Positions 16,406-25,442 of a stretch of 64,000 nucleotides of DNA are shown here, piece by piece. The translations under genes were made by a program, and so were the position numbers. The stretch spans positions 62,001 through 126,000 of the forward strand of contig JAIXZY010000003.1 of NCBI GenBank assembly GCA_027489355.1, given 5' to 3'. Under the pieces are notes generated by a model. That model had not been told where the DNA came from, did no database searches, and saw only the letters and a program-made list of their open reading frames with translations. How positions within the stretch are numbered: the stretch's first letter is position 1; each line of letters opens with the position of its first letter. This DNA is from Paracoccaceae bacterium (GTDB lineage: Bacteria > Pseudomonadota > Alphaproteobacteria > Rhodobacterales > Rhodobacteraceae).

Positions 16406-17908
16406 ATGGCGGACAGTCGGTCGGGTATGTCGCAGCCCCAGACCGGTGAAGAGCTTAGGGCACTTTACGAGTTCACCGATGCCATCTATCACGCGCGGTC
16501 CGTCGAGGCTGTCTATGCCTCGGCCCTGGAAGCGATTACCCGGACCTTGGGCTGCGACCGGGCCTCGATCCTGCTGTTCGACGACGCCGGGGTGATGCAG
16601 TTCGTCGCCTGGCGCGGGCTGTCTGACCGCTACCGCACACGCCTTGCCGGACATACGCCCTGGCAACCGGGAGAGCTTGAACCGCCGCCGATCTTCGTCT
16701 CCGACATCCGCGAGACGGACGAACCCGTTTGGATCAAGGATGAAATCAGCGCCGAAGGCATCGTCGGGCTCGGCTTCGTCCCCCTGACTCTGGAAGGGCG
16801 GGTCATCGGCAAGTTCATGACCTACTACGGTCAGCGCAAGGACTTTGACGACCACACCCGGACGTTGGCGATCACCATTGCCCGGCAGCTGGGGTTCAGC
16901 ATCGGGCGCACCCGCGCCGAAGCCTCGCGTGAGGCGGCGCTGGCGCAGCTTCGGCAGTCGGAAGCCCGCTTCCGCGAGATGACCGAGCAGGTTCCAGTGA
17001 TGATCTGGATGAGCGACCGGCGCGGGCATTGCGAACACCTGAACAAGGTCGCGCGCGAATTCTGGGGGGTGACGGGGGACAGCCTCGACGGTTTCGACTA
17101 TACCGCGACCATCCACCCCGACGACGTCGACCACGTCCTCACCCAGATGGGCCAGGCGGTGACGCTGAACCAGCCGGTCGTCCTGCGCGGGCGCTACGCC
17201 AATGTTGCGGGCGAATGGCGCACCCTGCAGACCGAGGCGCGCCCGCGCTTTGCCTGCGACGGAAAATTTCTGGGCATGATCGGCGTCAATGTCGACGTCA
17301 CCGAGGAGGAAAGCATTGCCCGTCAGCGCGAACTGATGCTGGCCGAGCTGAACCACCGGGTGAAGAACACGCTGGCCGTGGTGCAGGCCATTGCGCACCA
17401 GACCTTCCGGTCCGACCGCACCAGTCCTCCGGTCACGACCTTCGTCGGACGGTTGGGCGTGTTGGCCAAGGCGCACAACATCCTGTCGCGGGTGAACTGG
17501 GAAGATACCCCGATGCAGGAACTGGCTCGCGAGGTCCTGTCCAGCGGCCCCGCGAGCCGCACCGCAATCGAACTGGATGGGCCTGCGCTGCTTCTGCCGC
17601 CGAAACAGGCGCTGGCCCTGGCGCTTGCGCTGCACGAGCTACAGACCAACGCGCTGAAATACGGCGCGCTTTCGGTCGATGGCGGAAAGGTCTCGCTTCG
17701 GTGGCAGCTTGGCCCTCAGGCGCGCCTCGATCTGGTCTGGACCGAATCGGGCGGCCCCCCGGTCGCCGAACCTGATCGGCGCGGCTTCGGCACCATGATG
17801 ATCGAACAGGGCCTTTCCGCCGACCTGAACGGGTCGGCCCAACTGGAATTCCGGCCCGAGGGCCTTGTCTGTCGTATCGAAGCGTCCTGCGAAAGGGTCC
17901 TGTCATGA
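16406..17908 (+). CDS. GAF-PAS sensor histidine kinase, HWE family
   Basis: 500 residues, no transmembrane segment, so cytosolic. GAF domain at about 20-170 (LGCDRASILLFDD, FVPLTLEGRVIGKFM), PAS with C-terminal motif at about 185-300 (MIWMSDRRGHCEHLN, GVNVDVTEE), then an HWE kinase core: phosphoacceptor His317 in LNHRVKNTLAVVQAIAHQTF, Asn415 in ELQTNALKYGAL and the WTESGGP block at 445-451 that gives the family its name. GGGAGG precedes ATG 16406. It overlaps its receiver partner (ATGA) and is divergent from the amide operon. The signal is unknown. HWE kinases often act in light or general stress signalling. Confidence 0.93.
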   Translation: MADSRSGMSQPQTGEELRALYEFTDAIYHARSVEAVYASALEAITRTLGCDRASILLFDDAGVMQFVAWRGLSDRYRTRLAGHTPWQPGELEPPPIFVSDIRETDEPVWIKDEISAEGIVGLGFVPLTLEGRVIGKFMTYYGQRKDFDDHTRTLAITIARQLGFSIGRTRAEASREAALAQLRQSEARFREMTEQVPVMIWMSDRRGHCEHLNKVAREFWGVTGDSLDGFDYTATIHPDDVDHVLTQMGQAVTLNQPVVLRGRYANVAGEWRTLQTEARPRFACDGKFLGMIGVNVDVTEEESIARQRELMLAELNHRVKNTLAVVQAIAHQTFRSDRTSPPVTTFVGRLGVLAKAHNILSRVNWEDTPMQELAREVLSSGPASRTAIELDGPALLLPPKQALALALALHELQTNALKYGALSVDGGKVSLRWQLGPQARLDLVWTESGGPPVAEPDRRGFGTMMIEQGLSADLNGSAQLEFRPEGLVCRIEASCERVLS

Positions 17909-18285
17909 GCGTGTTGTCCGGTCGCCGGATTCTTGTTGTCGAGGACGAATTCCTCATCTCGGCCATGCTGTGCGACATGCTGGACGATTGCGCCGCCGTC
18001 GTCGTGGGACCTGCCCCCTCGCTGGCCGAGGCGTTACGCCTGGTGCAGGACAGCACGATCGACGCCGCGATCCTCGACATGAATCTGAACGGGCAATGGA
18101 GCGACCCGATCGCCGAGGCGCTTCAGGCGCGCGGCATCCCCTTCGTCTTCACCACGGGCTACGGTGCCAACGAACGCAGCGACCGCTATGGCGTGCGGAC
18201 CATCGCCAAGCCCTATGTCTGGGAAACCGTCGAACAGGAACTGGGCCTCTCGCTGGCCGAAGCGCAAGTTACCCGCCCGCTCTGA
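17905..18285 (+). CDS. single-domain response regulator
   Basis: 126 residues, only a receiver domain: acidic Glu13-Asp14 (VVEDEF), phosphoacceptor Asp58 (AILDMNLNG), Thr84 and Lys102 (AKPY). There is no output domain. The FTTGYG-x(n)-AKPY pattern resembles the FAT GUY single-domain receivers that work with HWE kinases in alphaproteobacterial stress signalling. It is translationally coupled to the kinase gene at 16406, so it is the likely partner. Confidence 0.92.
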   Translation: MSVLSGRRILVVEDEFLISAMLCDMLDDCAAVVVGPAPSLAEALRLVQDSTIDAAILDMNLNGQWSDPIAEALQARGIPFVFTTGYGANERSDRYGVRTIAKPYVWETVEQELGLSLAEAQVTRPL

Positions 18286-18287
18286 CG

Positions 18288-18944
18288 TCAGGCCGCGACC
18301 GGCTGGATCAGCTCTGGCCCCGAGGCCCGGTTCGAGTTCACGGCGATCCCCACCCGGAACGGTTTTGTCAATGCGCCCGCGGGGGAGGCCTTCATCAACA
18401 CTGCCGCGCCATGCCCCGCCTCGCCCAGCCACAGGGGCCAATCGGCGCGCTCCAGCACCACGGGCTCGCGGTGGTGGATCTCGGCCATGCCCGGCCCCGC
18501 CTCGGTCGAGACGATGGCGACCGTGTCCATATCGCCCCAGTGCTGCCAGACCCCGGCCAGTGCCATCGGCAGTCCATCGGCGCGGGTGAAGTACCAGGGC
18601 AGGCGCTTGCCGCCCTCGCCCTCGCTCCATTCGTAGAAGCCCGAGGCCGGGACGATGCAACGCCGCTCGCGGATCGCCGCCTTGAAAGCCGGCTTCGTCG
18701 CCACCGTGTCCGACCGCGCGTTGATGATCAGCGGCCCGTCGTTCGGGGCCTTGTACCAGGTCGGGATGAACCCCCAGCGCATCGCCCTCAGCCGCCGCAC
18801 CCCGCCTTCCGAGGTGACGACGGTCACGGAATTCGTCGGGCAGACGTTGAAGTTCGGCACCGTGGGCAGGTCGTTGCCCGACACGGCGTCGAACAGCGCC
18901 GCCAGAGCCTCGTTGGGATGGGTGATGGTAAAGCGCCCGCACAT
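18288..18944 (-). CDS. SOS response-associated peptidase (SRAP/HMCES-YedK family)
   Basis: 218 residues. The protein begins MCGRF; Cys2 becomes the N-terminal catalytic residue that forms a thiazolidine crosslink with abasic sites in single-stranded DNA. Other active-site residues are visible: Asn75 (IINARSD), Glu105 (GFYEW) and His157 (AEIHHREPVVL). It shields abasic sites at replication forks. The gene is convergent with the receiver gene, with only 2 nt between the stops. Full length and intact. Confidence 0.95.
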   Translation of the reverse strand: MCGRFTITHPNEALAALFDAVSGNDLPTVPNFNVCPTNSVTVVTSEGGVRRLRAMRWGFIPTWYKAPNDGPLIINARSDTVATKPAFKAAIRERRCIVPASGFYEWSEGEGGKRLPWYFTRADGLPMALAGVWQHWGDMDTVAIVSTEAGPGMAEIHHREPVVLERADWPLWLGEAGHGAAVLMKASPAGALTKPFRVGIAVNSNRASGPELIQPVAA

Positions 18945-19051
18945 GAGCCGAAGATAGGCGCATCGGGCCTGCGGGCCAAGCGCCCGGGCGTGAAATCCGC
19001 CCAGGGGCGGAACGGGGGAAGGTCCGCGCCCCTCCCCCGCCCGCTACAGGC

Positions 19052-20551
19052 TTACTGTCCCAGCTTCTTGATCCGGCCCTCGACGCCGACCTTCACCGAG
19101 CCCAGCTTCTCGACATAGGCCATCACGTCATTCGCGACGAGCTGCCCGGTCGGTCCCTCGGTCACGATCCGGCCGCCGCCCAGGCTGGCAAAGCCGTCGC
19201 CCCCGCCAAGGATGTAGTCGTTCACCGCGACCTTGTAGACCTTGTCCGCCTCCAGCGGCGCGCCGCCGACCATCACCTCGCTCACGCGGCTTCCGGCCGG
19301 GGCCGAGGCGTCGAAGGCATAGGTCAAGCCCGAGACCTGCGCGAAGCGCCCGGCCCCCTTCTCGACCTGGCTCACCCCGTTCTCCAGCGCCAGAAGCACC
19401 TGCGAGCCCGGCAGTTCCGTCACGACAGTGACGTTGCCGAAGGGCAACTCGGTCAGGATGTCGCGCCGCGTCAGCTTGCGGCCCGTCTCATAGGTCGTAT
19501 CGCCCCGGATGCCGCCGCCGTTCATGATCGCGATATCCGCCCCGGTCGCGTCTCGCATCGCGTCCGCGATCAGGTTGCCCATGGTCGACTCTTCCGCGCG
19601 GACCACGTTCCGGCGGCTATCGAGCGGCGCTTCCACCGTCCCGATCTCGACGTTCAGGTTCTGGTCCATCGTCGCCCGCAGCTTGTCGGCCAGCGCGACC
19701 GACTCCGGGTCCGGCGTCACCGTGGCCGTATCGATGAAGCGGAAGGCGGGGGTCCAGCTGATCTCGCGCGTGCCGTCGTCCTTCACCTCGACCTCGACAG
19801 CCAGGTCGATCGGCGTCAGGAACTGCCCGTCGATCGACGTCTCGACATAGGCGGTCCGGCCGTCATAGGCCGTGGCATAGGAATGGTCGTCGCCCGACAG
19901 GATGACGTCGAACGCCCCGCTGGCCATCAGCGCGCGGTCGTTCTCCATATTGGTCTGCACCACGCCGACGACGATATCCGCCCCCTCTTCCCGCGCCTTC
20001 TCGGCTGCGGCGACGCCGGTTTCCACCGTCGGCAGGAACTTCAGGCTGCCGGTCGAACTGACCTCGGGCGAGGTGTCCTGCGCCACCGGGATCAGCGCGA
20101 CCTTCAGGCCCGCCACCTCTTTCACCGTCACGCCGCCCAGACCCTCGATGGCCGACCCGTCCCCGTTGGTGATGTTGATCGCCGCCCAGGGGTATTTCGA
20201 GGCCTTCATCTTCTCGAAGAAGTTTTCCGGCCCGAAGTCGAACTCGTGGTTCCCCGGCACCGCCAGGTCGAACGGCACCAGGTTGGTGAAGTCGATGGTG
20301 TTCTGCCCCTTGTCGAAGCCCGAGGCGAGCGACGGCGACAGCATGTCCCCGTTGAACAGGTAAAGCGTGTTCGGATTGGCCGCGCGTTCGGCCTTGGCGA
20401 CCGCGTTCAGCCGCGCAAAGCCGCCGCGGCCGTCTTCTTCCTCGAAATTGTAGACGTCCCCCACGCCCAGCAGCGTCAGCTTCACCGTCTCGGCACCCGC
20501 CGGTCCGGCCAGCAGGACAGCGACAAGGGCCAGTCTCGAAATTTCCCGCAT
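19052..20551 (-). CDS. exported 5'-nucleotidase/metallophosphatase (UshA-like)
   Basis: 499 residues. Signal peptide MREISRLALVAVLLAGPAGA, then an N-terminal metallophosphoesterase domain (GDVYNFEEEDGRGG, FNGDMLSPS, PGNHEFDFG, SGDDHSY) and a C-terminal nucleotide-specificity domain (MNGGGIRGDT, ELPFGNVTVV). The first metal motif has Asp-Val-Tyr where many relatives have Asp-x-His; this variant exists in a subfamily. Probably periplasmic hydrolysis of nucleotides or UDP-sugars. ATG 20551 is chosen because the signal peptide begins there; the frame extends 40 residues upstream without support. Confidence 0.88.
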   Translation of the reverse strand: MREISRLALVAVLLAGPAGAETVKLTLLGVGDVYNFEEEDGRGGFARLNAVAKAERAANPNTLYLFNGDMLSPSLASGFDKGQNTIDFTNLVPFDLAVPGNHEFDFGPENFFEKMKASKYPWAAINITNGDGSAIEGLGGVTVKEVAGLKVALIPVAQDTSPEVSSTGSLKFLPTVETGVAAAEKAREEGADIVVGVVQTNMENDRALMASGAFDVILSGDDHSYATAYDGRTAYVETSIDGQFLTPIDLAVEVEVKDDGTREISWTPAFRFIDTATVTPDPESVALADKLRATMDQNLNVEIGTVEAPLDSRRNVVRAEESTMGNLIADAMRDATGADIAIMNGGGIRGDTTYETGRKLTRRDILTELPFGNVTVVTELPGSQVLLALENGVSQVEKGAGRFAQVSGLTYAFDASAPAGSRVSEVMVGGAPLEADKVYKVAVNDYILGGGDGFASLGGGRIVTEGPTGQLVANDVMAYVEKLGSVKVGVEGRIKKLGQ

Positions 20552-20790
20552 GGCGATTCTCCCAAGCTTTGCAACGTGAATACCCCGAGACTGCGCCGGG
20601 GCGGCGTCGGCTGTCAAAGGAACAACGCCGGTTAACGGCCAGAACGGCGCCACGAAAATGCCCAGATACAACCTGTGGTAAGTGCATCTTAGTTAAACCA
20701 CAAATTCATCGTCCGTTAACCTTGATACAGCCCTTCTGAGGCCTCGCCCCTGGCGCACAAGCAGGCATTGCTATGCGAAAGGACGAGCAA

Positions 20791-21687
20791 ATGAAACAAC
20801 TTCTGCTTGTGTTCACTTTCGTAACGAGTGCATTCAGTGCCAACGCAGAGACAAACAGCAATTTGAACTGCGACTATTTCGAAATCCAGGACCTGAAGGT
20901 CCACCACCGCGTCGGACACAACTGCGCGGGCGCAATCGGGGACAAGGTCGCTCAGGTGGTCGAAAAACCGGTCACGCCCGTGGACCCGCGGCCCGATCCG
21001 ACCCCTGACCCAGTGGTCGAGCCGAACCCGGACCCGGTTGTCGAGCCCGACCCGCAACCCACCCCCGACCCTGTGACCGAGCCGGACCCCCAGCCCACGC
21101 CCGATCCCGCGGCCGAACCCGAACCGCAGCCAAACCCGGACCCGCAACCCGAACCCGGCTCGACCCCGGAGCCGGAGCCGGAACCGACGCAGCCTCAGGA
21201 TGACGGCAACAACGGGCACGGCAACGACGACGGCGGCTTCGACCCCAGTAATCCCGGCAACGGTGGCGGCAATGGCGGTGGCAACGGTGGCGGGAACGGT
21301 GGAACTGGCCACGACGACAATGGCCACGGTAACGACGCAGGCGGCTCCGACCCCAGCAATCCCGGCAACGGCGGTGGCAACGGCGGTAACAATGGTGCCG
21401 GGAACGGTGGCGGCAACGGCGGAACTGGCCACGACGACAACGGCCACGGCAACGACGCCGGCGGCACCGACCCCAGCAATCCCGGCAACGGCGGTGGCAA
21501 CGGCGGTAACAACGGTGGCGGGAACGGCGGTGGTACCGGCGGAACTGGCCACGACGACAATGGCCACGGTAACGACGAAGGCGGCTCCGACCCCAGCAAT
21601 CCCGGCAACGGCGGTGGCAACGGCGGTAACAACGGTGGCGGGAACGGCGGTGGCACTGGTGGTGGCAAGAAGGACAAGAACTCCTGA
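20791..21687 (+). CDS. secreted low-complexity protein: Pro/Asp/Glu-rich stem plus Gly/Asn-rich 40-residue repeats
   Basis: 298 residues; no family recognised. Signal peptide MKQLLLVFTFVTSAFSANA, a short region with two cysteines (LNCDYFEIQDLKV, GHNCAGAIGD), then a rigid-looking stretch of PDP and EPxP repeats at about 65-135, then three near-identical 40-residue units rich in Gly, Asn, Asp and His (GHDDNGHGND, DPSNPGNGGG), ending in a basic KKDKNS. I use ATG 20791 because AAAGGA lies 8-9 nt before it; ATG 20773 has no Shine-Dalgarno. The acidic Gly/Asn/Asp repeats could bind calcium or form a surface polymer, which is speculation. Confidence 0.8.
   Translation: MKQLLLVFTFVTSAFSANAETNSNLNCDYFEIQDLKVHHRVGHNCAGAIGDKVAQVVEKPVTPVDPRPDPTPDPVVEPNPDPVVEPDPQPTPDPVTEPDPQPTPDPAAEPEPQPNPDPQPEPGSTPEPEPEPTQPQDDGNNGHGNDDGGFDPSNPGNGGGNGGGNGGGNGGTGHDDNGHGNDAGGSDPSNPGNGGGNGGNNGAGNGGGNGGTGHDDNGHGNDAGGTDPSNPGNGGGNGGNNGGGNGGGTGGTGHDDNGHGNDEGGSDPSNPGNGGGNGGNNGGGNGGGTGGGKKDKNS
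21200..21660 (+). repeat. in-frame 120-bp tandem repeats
   Basis: Three units of exactly 120 bp at 21301-21420, 21421-21540 and 21541-21660, preceded by a degenerate partial unit from about 21200. Units differ at only a few positions, several of them synonymous, so expansion is recent. The period is a multiple of three and keeps the frame. Confidence 0.9.
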
Positions 21688-21716
21688 CCCCTTGTCTACC
21701 ATTTCGCCGGACGGAC

Positions 21717-21743
21717 ACGGCGCGCCCCGGGGCGCGCCGTTTT
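21717..21743 (+). terminator. intrinsic terminator after the repeat protein gene
   Basis: Perfect GC-rich hairpin ACGGCGCGCCCC / GGGGCGCGCCGT at 21717-21740 followed by TTTT. It lies 30 nt after the stop of the repeat-protein gene. Confidence 0.85.
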
Positions 21744-21813
21744 CCTGTTCCCCTCTCGGCCCCACCCGCGCCAGGCCATTGCCACGCTGCGCAAGCTTCG
21801 CTAATCGGACGCA

Positions 21814-22152
21814 ATGCTGATCCTGAAGATCTTCCGCCGTTCCGAATGGGACGCCTTCCGTGCCGCGGGCGAGACCCGGGGCGCTCCGGTCGATCTGGCC
21901 GACGGCTACATCCATTTCTCGACTGCCGCGCAGGTGGCTGAAACGGCGGCGAAGTGGTTCGCGACCGAAAGCGACCTCGTCCTCGTCGCCTTCGACCCCG
22001 ACAAGCTCGGCCCCGCCCTGAAATGGGAACCCTCGCGCGGCGGCCAGCTCTTCCCGCATCTCTACCGTCCCCTGCGCATCGACGAGGTGGTCTGGGACAA
22101 GTCCCTGCCCCTGGGCGCCACTGGCCACATCTTCCCCGAGGGGCTGTGGTGA
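21814..22152 (+). CDS. DUF952 family protein
   Basis: 112 residues, the usual DUF952 length. Typical blocks are the N-terminal [35 protein letters not shown] and the C-terminal [15 protein letters not shown]. It is a small soluble protein of unknown biochemical function (ADP-ribosyltransferase-like folds have been proposed for the family). It sits directly in front of pyrD and overlaps it by GTGA, a pairing I recall from other Rhodobacteraceae. Confidence 0.9.
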   Translation: MLILKIFRRSEWDAFRAAGETRGAPVDLADGYIHFSTAAQVAETAAKWFATESDLVLVAFDPDKLGPALKWEPSRGGQLFPHLYRPLRIDEVVWDKSLPLGATGHIFPEGLW

Positions 22153-23210
22153 GCGGGATCGAACGGCTCGGCCTGTCGCTCCTGCACCGCCTCGACCCCG
22201 AGCGCGCGCATGGCCTCTCGCTTGCAGCCCTGCGGGCCGGCCTCGTGCCGCTGCCCGGCCCCACCGACCTGCCGCGCCTGCATACCACCCTGGCCGGGAT
22301 GCCTCTGCTCAACCCCGTGGGTCTTGCCGCGGGTTATGACAAGAACGCCGAGGCCATCTCCGCCCTGTCCAGCGCGGGCTTCGGCTTCATCGAAGTCGGT
22401 GCCGCCACTCCGCTGCCGCAACCGGGTAATGACAAGCCGCGCCTCTTCCGACTGACCGAGGACCGCGCCGCGATCAACCGGTTCGGCTTCAACAACCAGG
22501 GGATGGAGGCGATCGGCGCCCGTCTCGCCGCTCGCACGCGCGGGCCTGTCCCCGTCGGGCTGAACCTCGGCGCCAACAAGACCGCCGAGAACCGCGCCGC
22601 CGATTTCGCGACCGTGCTGGCTCGCTGCGGCCCGCATGTCGATTTCGCCACGGTCAACGTCAGCTCTCCCAACACCGAACGCCTCCGCGACCTCCAGGGT
22701 CGCGCCGCGCTGTCCGCCCTTCTCGACCGGGTGATGGAGACCCGCGCCACCCTCGGGCGACCGATCCCGGTCTTCCTGAAGATTGCACCCGACCTGACCG
22801 AGGCCGACCTTCACGACATCGTCGAGGTGGCTTTGGCCGCGCGGCTTTCCGGGATCATCGCCACGAACACAACGCTGTCGCGCGAAGGTTTGAAATCTGC
22901 AAGTCGCGACCAGCAAGGCGGCCTTTCCGGCGCGCCATTGTTCGAAAAGTCCACGCGCGTCCTGGCGAAACTTTCGCAACTGACCCACGGCATGCTCCCC
23001 CTCATCGGGGTGGGCGGGGTCGGGTCCGCCGAGGAAGCCTACCAGAAGATCCGCGCGGGCGCTTCGGCCGTGCAGCTTTACACCGCGATGGTCTACCAGG
23101 GCCTGTCACTGGTCCCGAAGATCGCCCGCGGCCTCGACGCGCTGCTGGCGCGCGACGGCTTTGCCAATGTCAGCCTCGCCGTCGGCACCGGCCGCAGCGA
23201 CTGGCTCTGA
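22149..23210 (+). CDS. pyrD: dihydroorotate dehydrogenase (quinone), class 2
   Basis: 353 residues. Oxidises dihydroorotate to orotate in pyrimidine synthesis and passes electrons to quinone at the membrane. The N-terminal amphipathic helix (residues 1-40) marks class 2. Seen: [60 protein letters not shown] with the catalytic Ser of class 2, KIAPDLTE, and the FMN phosphate loop [12 protein letters not shown]. Start is GTG 22149 overlapping the DUF952 stop; GTG 22146 is an alternative. Confidence 0.96.
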   Translation: MSGIERLGLSLLHRLDPERAHGLSLAALRAGLVPLPGPTDLPRLHTTLAGMPLLNPVGLAAGYDKNAEAISALSSAGFGFIEVGAATPLPQPGNDKPRLFRLTEDRAAINRFGFNNQGMEAIGARLAARTRGPVPVGLNLGANKTAENRAADFATVLARCGPHVDFATVNVSSPNTERLRDLQGRAALSALLDRVMETRATLGRPIPVFLKIAPDLTEADLHDIVEVALAARLSGIIATNTTLSREGLKSASRDQQGGLSGAPLFEKSTRVLAKLSQLTHGMLPLIGVGGVGSAEEAYQKIRAGASAVQLYTAMVYQGLSLVPKIARGLDALLARDGFANVSLAVGTGRSDWL

Positions 23211-23211
23211 T

Positions 23212-23262
23212 CTTTCATACTGGCGAAAATATCCCGGGGGTCCGGGGGCAGCGCCCCCGGGG
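23212..23262 (+). repeat. intergenic repeat family, copy A (after pyrD)
   Basis: Begins two bases after the pyrD stop with a TTTCATACTGGCGAAAATAT core, followed by a hairpin CCGGGGGC-agc-GCCCCCGG at 23242-23260. Copies or relatives occur at 28243, 43241 and 58560. It probably terminates transcription between pyrD and the convergent gene at 23271. Confidence 0.7.
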
Positions 23263-23270
23263 TTAGGCAC

Positions 23271-23507
23271 TCAGAACGCCCGGAACGTCATCGTGGTCAG
23301 CGTCCGCTGGATGCCCGGAATGTCGAACAGCCGCGACGACAGGTAATGCCCGGTGTCCTCGCCATCGGGGATGTAGACCTTGGCGATCAGGTCGTAGTCG
23401 CCGCTGGTCGAGTAAAGCTCGCTCACCACTTCCCGGTCCCAGATCGCATTGGCGACCGCATAGGTCTGGCCGGGGGTGCAGCGGAACTGGACGAAAACCA
23501 AAGCCAT
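23271..23507 (-). CDS. stand-alone AsnC/Lrp ligand-binding (RAM) domain protein
   Basis: 78 residues covering a single RAM domain: MALVFVQFRCTPGQTYAVAN, then VVSELYSTSGDYDLIAKVYI and DIPGIQRTLTTMTF. There is no DNA-binding helix-turn-helix, so it cannot act as a classic Lrp repressor; such proteins are thought to bind small ligands or modulate full Lrp proteins. ATG 23507 is chosen because homology begins there; 15 more residues upstream are open but unlike the family. It is convergent with pyrD. Confidence 0.88.
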   Translation of the reverse strand: MALVFVQFRCTPGQTYAVANAIWDREVVSELYSTSGDYDLIAKVYIPDGEDTGHYLSSRLFDIPGIQRTLTTMTFRAF

Positions 23508-23561
23508 CGGGGCCTCCATTCTTGGCGCGACTCTAGCCCGCCCGCTGGGCAAGGAAAAGCC

Positions 23562-25097
23562 TCACTCCTCACCCAGCGCCAGCGGAGCCGGGGCGCGCTT
23601 GAGGTCGTCGATCGACAGCGGCTCCACCGGTCGCGCCAGCCGGTTGCGCACCACCCAGTAAAGCCGCGTCTGGGCCCGGGTGATCGCCACATAGGCCAGC
23701 CGCTTCCAGAGCGGCACCCCGGCCTCGGACCGGCCGGAATAGGCCGCCGCGGCAAGGTCGGGCGCAAAGACCTGCACCTCGTCCCACTGGGACCCTTGCG
23801 CCTTGTGGATCGTCACTGCAGCGCCGTGCAGGAAGGCTGCCCCCATCCGCGCGGCGTGGGGGATGAACGGCTCTTCCTCGTCCGGCTTCTCGATCTTGAT
23901 GATGCTTGCCGCACTTACCTGAGGCTCCTCCGCCCCCACCACATGCAGGCGCGCAAAGCCCTCGCGGGTTCCCTCGCCCAGGTAGATCACCTGCGCGCCC
24001 TTGATCAGCCCCCGCGCCTCCAGGTCGATGCGCTTCTTCCGGTGCTTCAAAGGCAGTTCGATCCCGTCGCAGATCAGGGGCTCGCCCGGCAGTAGCTGGT
24101 CCTCCGGCGCGCCATAGGCGTTGCGGAAGGCCTGGATCAGCCGCACCCGCGTTGCATTGCGCCAGACCAGCACCGGCGACCGCGCCATCAGCGCCGCCTC
24201 GACCCGTTCCGCCCAGACGACCCGGTCGTCCTTCCGCGCCGTCTCTTCGACCAGCCGTTCGAAATCCTCGAACCCCAGCCTGTCGTCCGCCAGGGCATGC
24301 GCCAGGTCCAGGATGGGGTTGTCCTGCGTCTGGCGGTGGATGCGGTGCAGGATCAGTTTCCGCCCCTCCGACAGCTTGTCGAACACCATCTGCCCGGACT
24401 GGCCGACCGGAGCCAGCTGCGCCGGGTCCCCGAACAGGACCAGCGTCGGGAAGATCTCGCGCAGGTCGTCGAACTGGCGTTCGTCCAGCATCGAACTTTC
24501 ATCCACGAAGCCCACGTCCAGCGGCTCCTCGCGCCGCTTCCAGCCCTTGATGAAGTCGCTGCCCTTCAGCCCCGCCGCCGCCAGCGCGCCGGGGATCGAG
24601 GCCACCTGCTGGTAGAACGCATGTGCCCGGTCCAGCGCGAGGTCCGTCAGCCCGGCGATCGCCAGGCTGTCGATCACCGGCCGCGTCCCCGTTCCCGCCA
24701 GCCATTCCGCGATCTTCTCATACTCCGGGTCGTAGACCGGAGTGTACAGGATCCGGTGGATCGTCGTCGCCGGCACGCCCCGCAGCCGGAGCACGCTCGC
24801 CGCCTTGTTCGTCGGCGCCAGGATCGCCAGCGTCCGCCGGTCCTTGCGCTTCTTCCCCTCGTAATCGCCCGAGATCACCTCGACACCCGCCGCCTTCAGG
24901 CCCCGGTACAGCTCGGCCAGAAGCATCGTCTTGCCCGATCCGGCCTTCCCCACCACCGCCAGGACCGAGGTCCGACCTTCGGCCATGGGCGACAGCTCGC
25001 CCTCGCCCAGGTCGATTCCCGCGCCCAGAAAGGCGGCAGCAAGCCGGTCGTAGGCCTCGGCCTGGTCGTCGGAAAAGGTCAGCGCGGGGGCCTGCAT
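23562..25097 (-). CDS. ATP-dependent DNA helicase, RecD/Dda-like superfamily 1
   Basis: 511 residues. Walker A GKAGSGKT at residues 50-57, motif Ia-like ILAPTNKAASVLR, Walker B VGFVDESSMLD, motif III FGDPAQLAPVGQSG and C-terminal UvrD_C_2 motifs VTIHKAQGSQWDEV and YVAITRAQTRLYWV. It lacks RecD N-terminal partner regions, so it is a free-standing SF1B 5'-3' helicase like those common in alphaproteobacteria. Its start lies 38 nt after the stop of the small gene at 25136-25324. Substrate role in repair or replication is inferred only. Confidence 0.92.
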   Translation of the reverse strand: MQAPALTFSDDQAEAYDRLAAAFLGAGIDLGEGELSPMAEGRTSVLAVVGKAGSGKTMLLAELYRGLKAAGVEVISGDYEGKKRKDRRTLAILAPTNKAASVLRLRGVPATTIHRILYTPVYDPEYEKIAEWLAGTGTRPVIDSLAIAGLTDLALDRAHAFYQQVASIPGALAAAGLKGSDFIKGWKRREEPLDVGFVDESSMLDERQFDDLREIFPTLVLFGDPAQLAPVGQSGQMVFDKLSEGRKLILHRIHRQTQDNPILDLAHALADDRLGFEDFERLVEETARKDDRVVWAERVEAALMARSPVLVWRNATRVRLIQAFRNAYGAPEDQLLPGEPLICDGIELPLKHRKKRIDLEARGLIKGAQVIYLGEGTREGFARLHVVGAEEPQVSAASIIKIEKPDEEEPFIPHAARMGAAFLHGAAVTIHKAQGSQWDEVQVFAPDLAAAAYSGRSEAGVPLWKRLAYVAITRAQTRLYWVVRNRLARPVEPLSIDDLKRAPAPLALGEE

Positions 25098-25135
25098 CCT
25101 GCGACCATAGCCCCTCTCGCCCCCAAGCGGTAGGG

Positions 25136-25324
25136 TCAGTGCATGCGCCGCCCGGTCGGCGGAGCAGAGGGCGGCAGGTCGTCAGGTGGCTCGCCCGGCG
25201 CATCGATTTCGCGCCGCGCCTCCTCGATCGCCTCAGAGACCTTGGCGGCGAGGCGGGGCAGACCATTCCGGGTCGCGTAGGCAAGAAGATCCGACAGAAC
25301 GTCGAAGACCCAGTCGTGGCGCAT
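25136..25324 (-). CDS. small conserved hypothetical protein
   Basis: 62 residues: MRHDWVFDVLSDLLAYATRN, then a helical KVSEAIEEARREID segment and a Pro-rich tail. I recall similar short proteins from other Rhodobacteraceae, always with the MRH-WVFDVL start. Acidic helix, no membrane segment or metal motif. It lies upstream of the helicase on the same strand and downstream of ccrA. Function unknown. Confidence 0.7.
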   Translation of the reverse strand: MRHDWVFDVLSDLLAYATRNGLPRLAAKVSEAIEEARREIDAPGEPPDDLPPSAPPTGRRMH

Positions 25325-25442
25325 TCAGTCCCTCGGCCAGAAATCTGTGCCGCCGCAGGATCGACCTGGCGTCGAACCCTGCGGCGACTCACTTAAGCAC
25401 AGATATCCGGGCGATGGGTGAATTCGTTGTTAAAGGTTGAAT

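Noticed and set aside
20629-20722. CtrA sites (GGTTAACGG and CCGTTAACC)
   Set aside because: Half-sites are present but none shows the TTAA-N7-TTAA spacing, so it is not called.
21200-21660. CRISPR-like array
   Set aside because: Regular 120-bp repeats are contiguous, in frame and translated as part of a secreted protein; there are no variable spacers.
20972-22312. 446-codon minus-strand open frame across the repeats
   Set aside because: Arg/Cys-rich shadow of the repeat gene and DUF952; the terminator at 21717 fits the plus strand.
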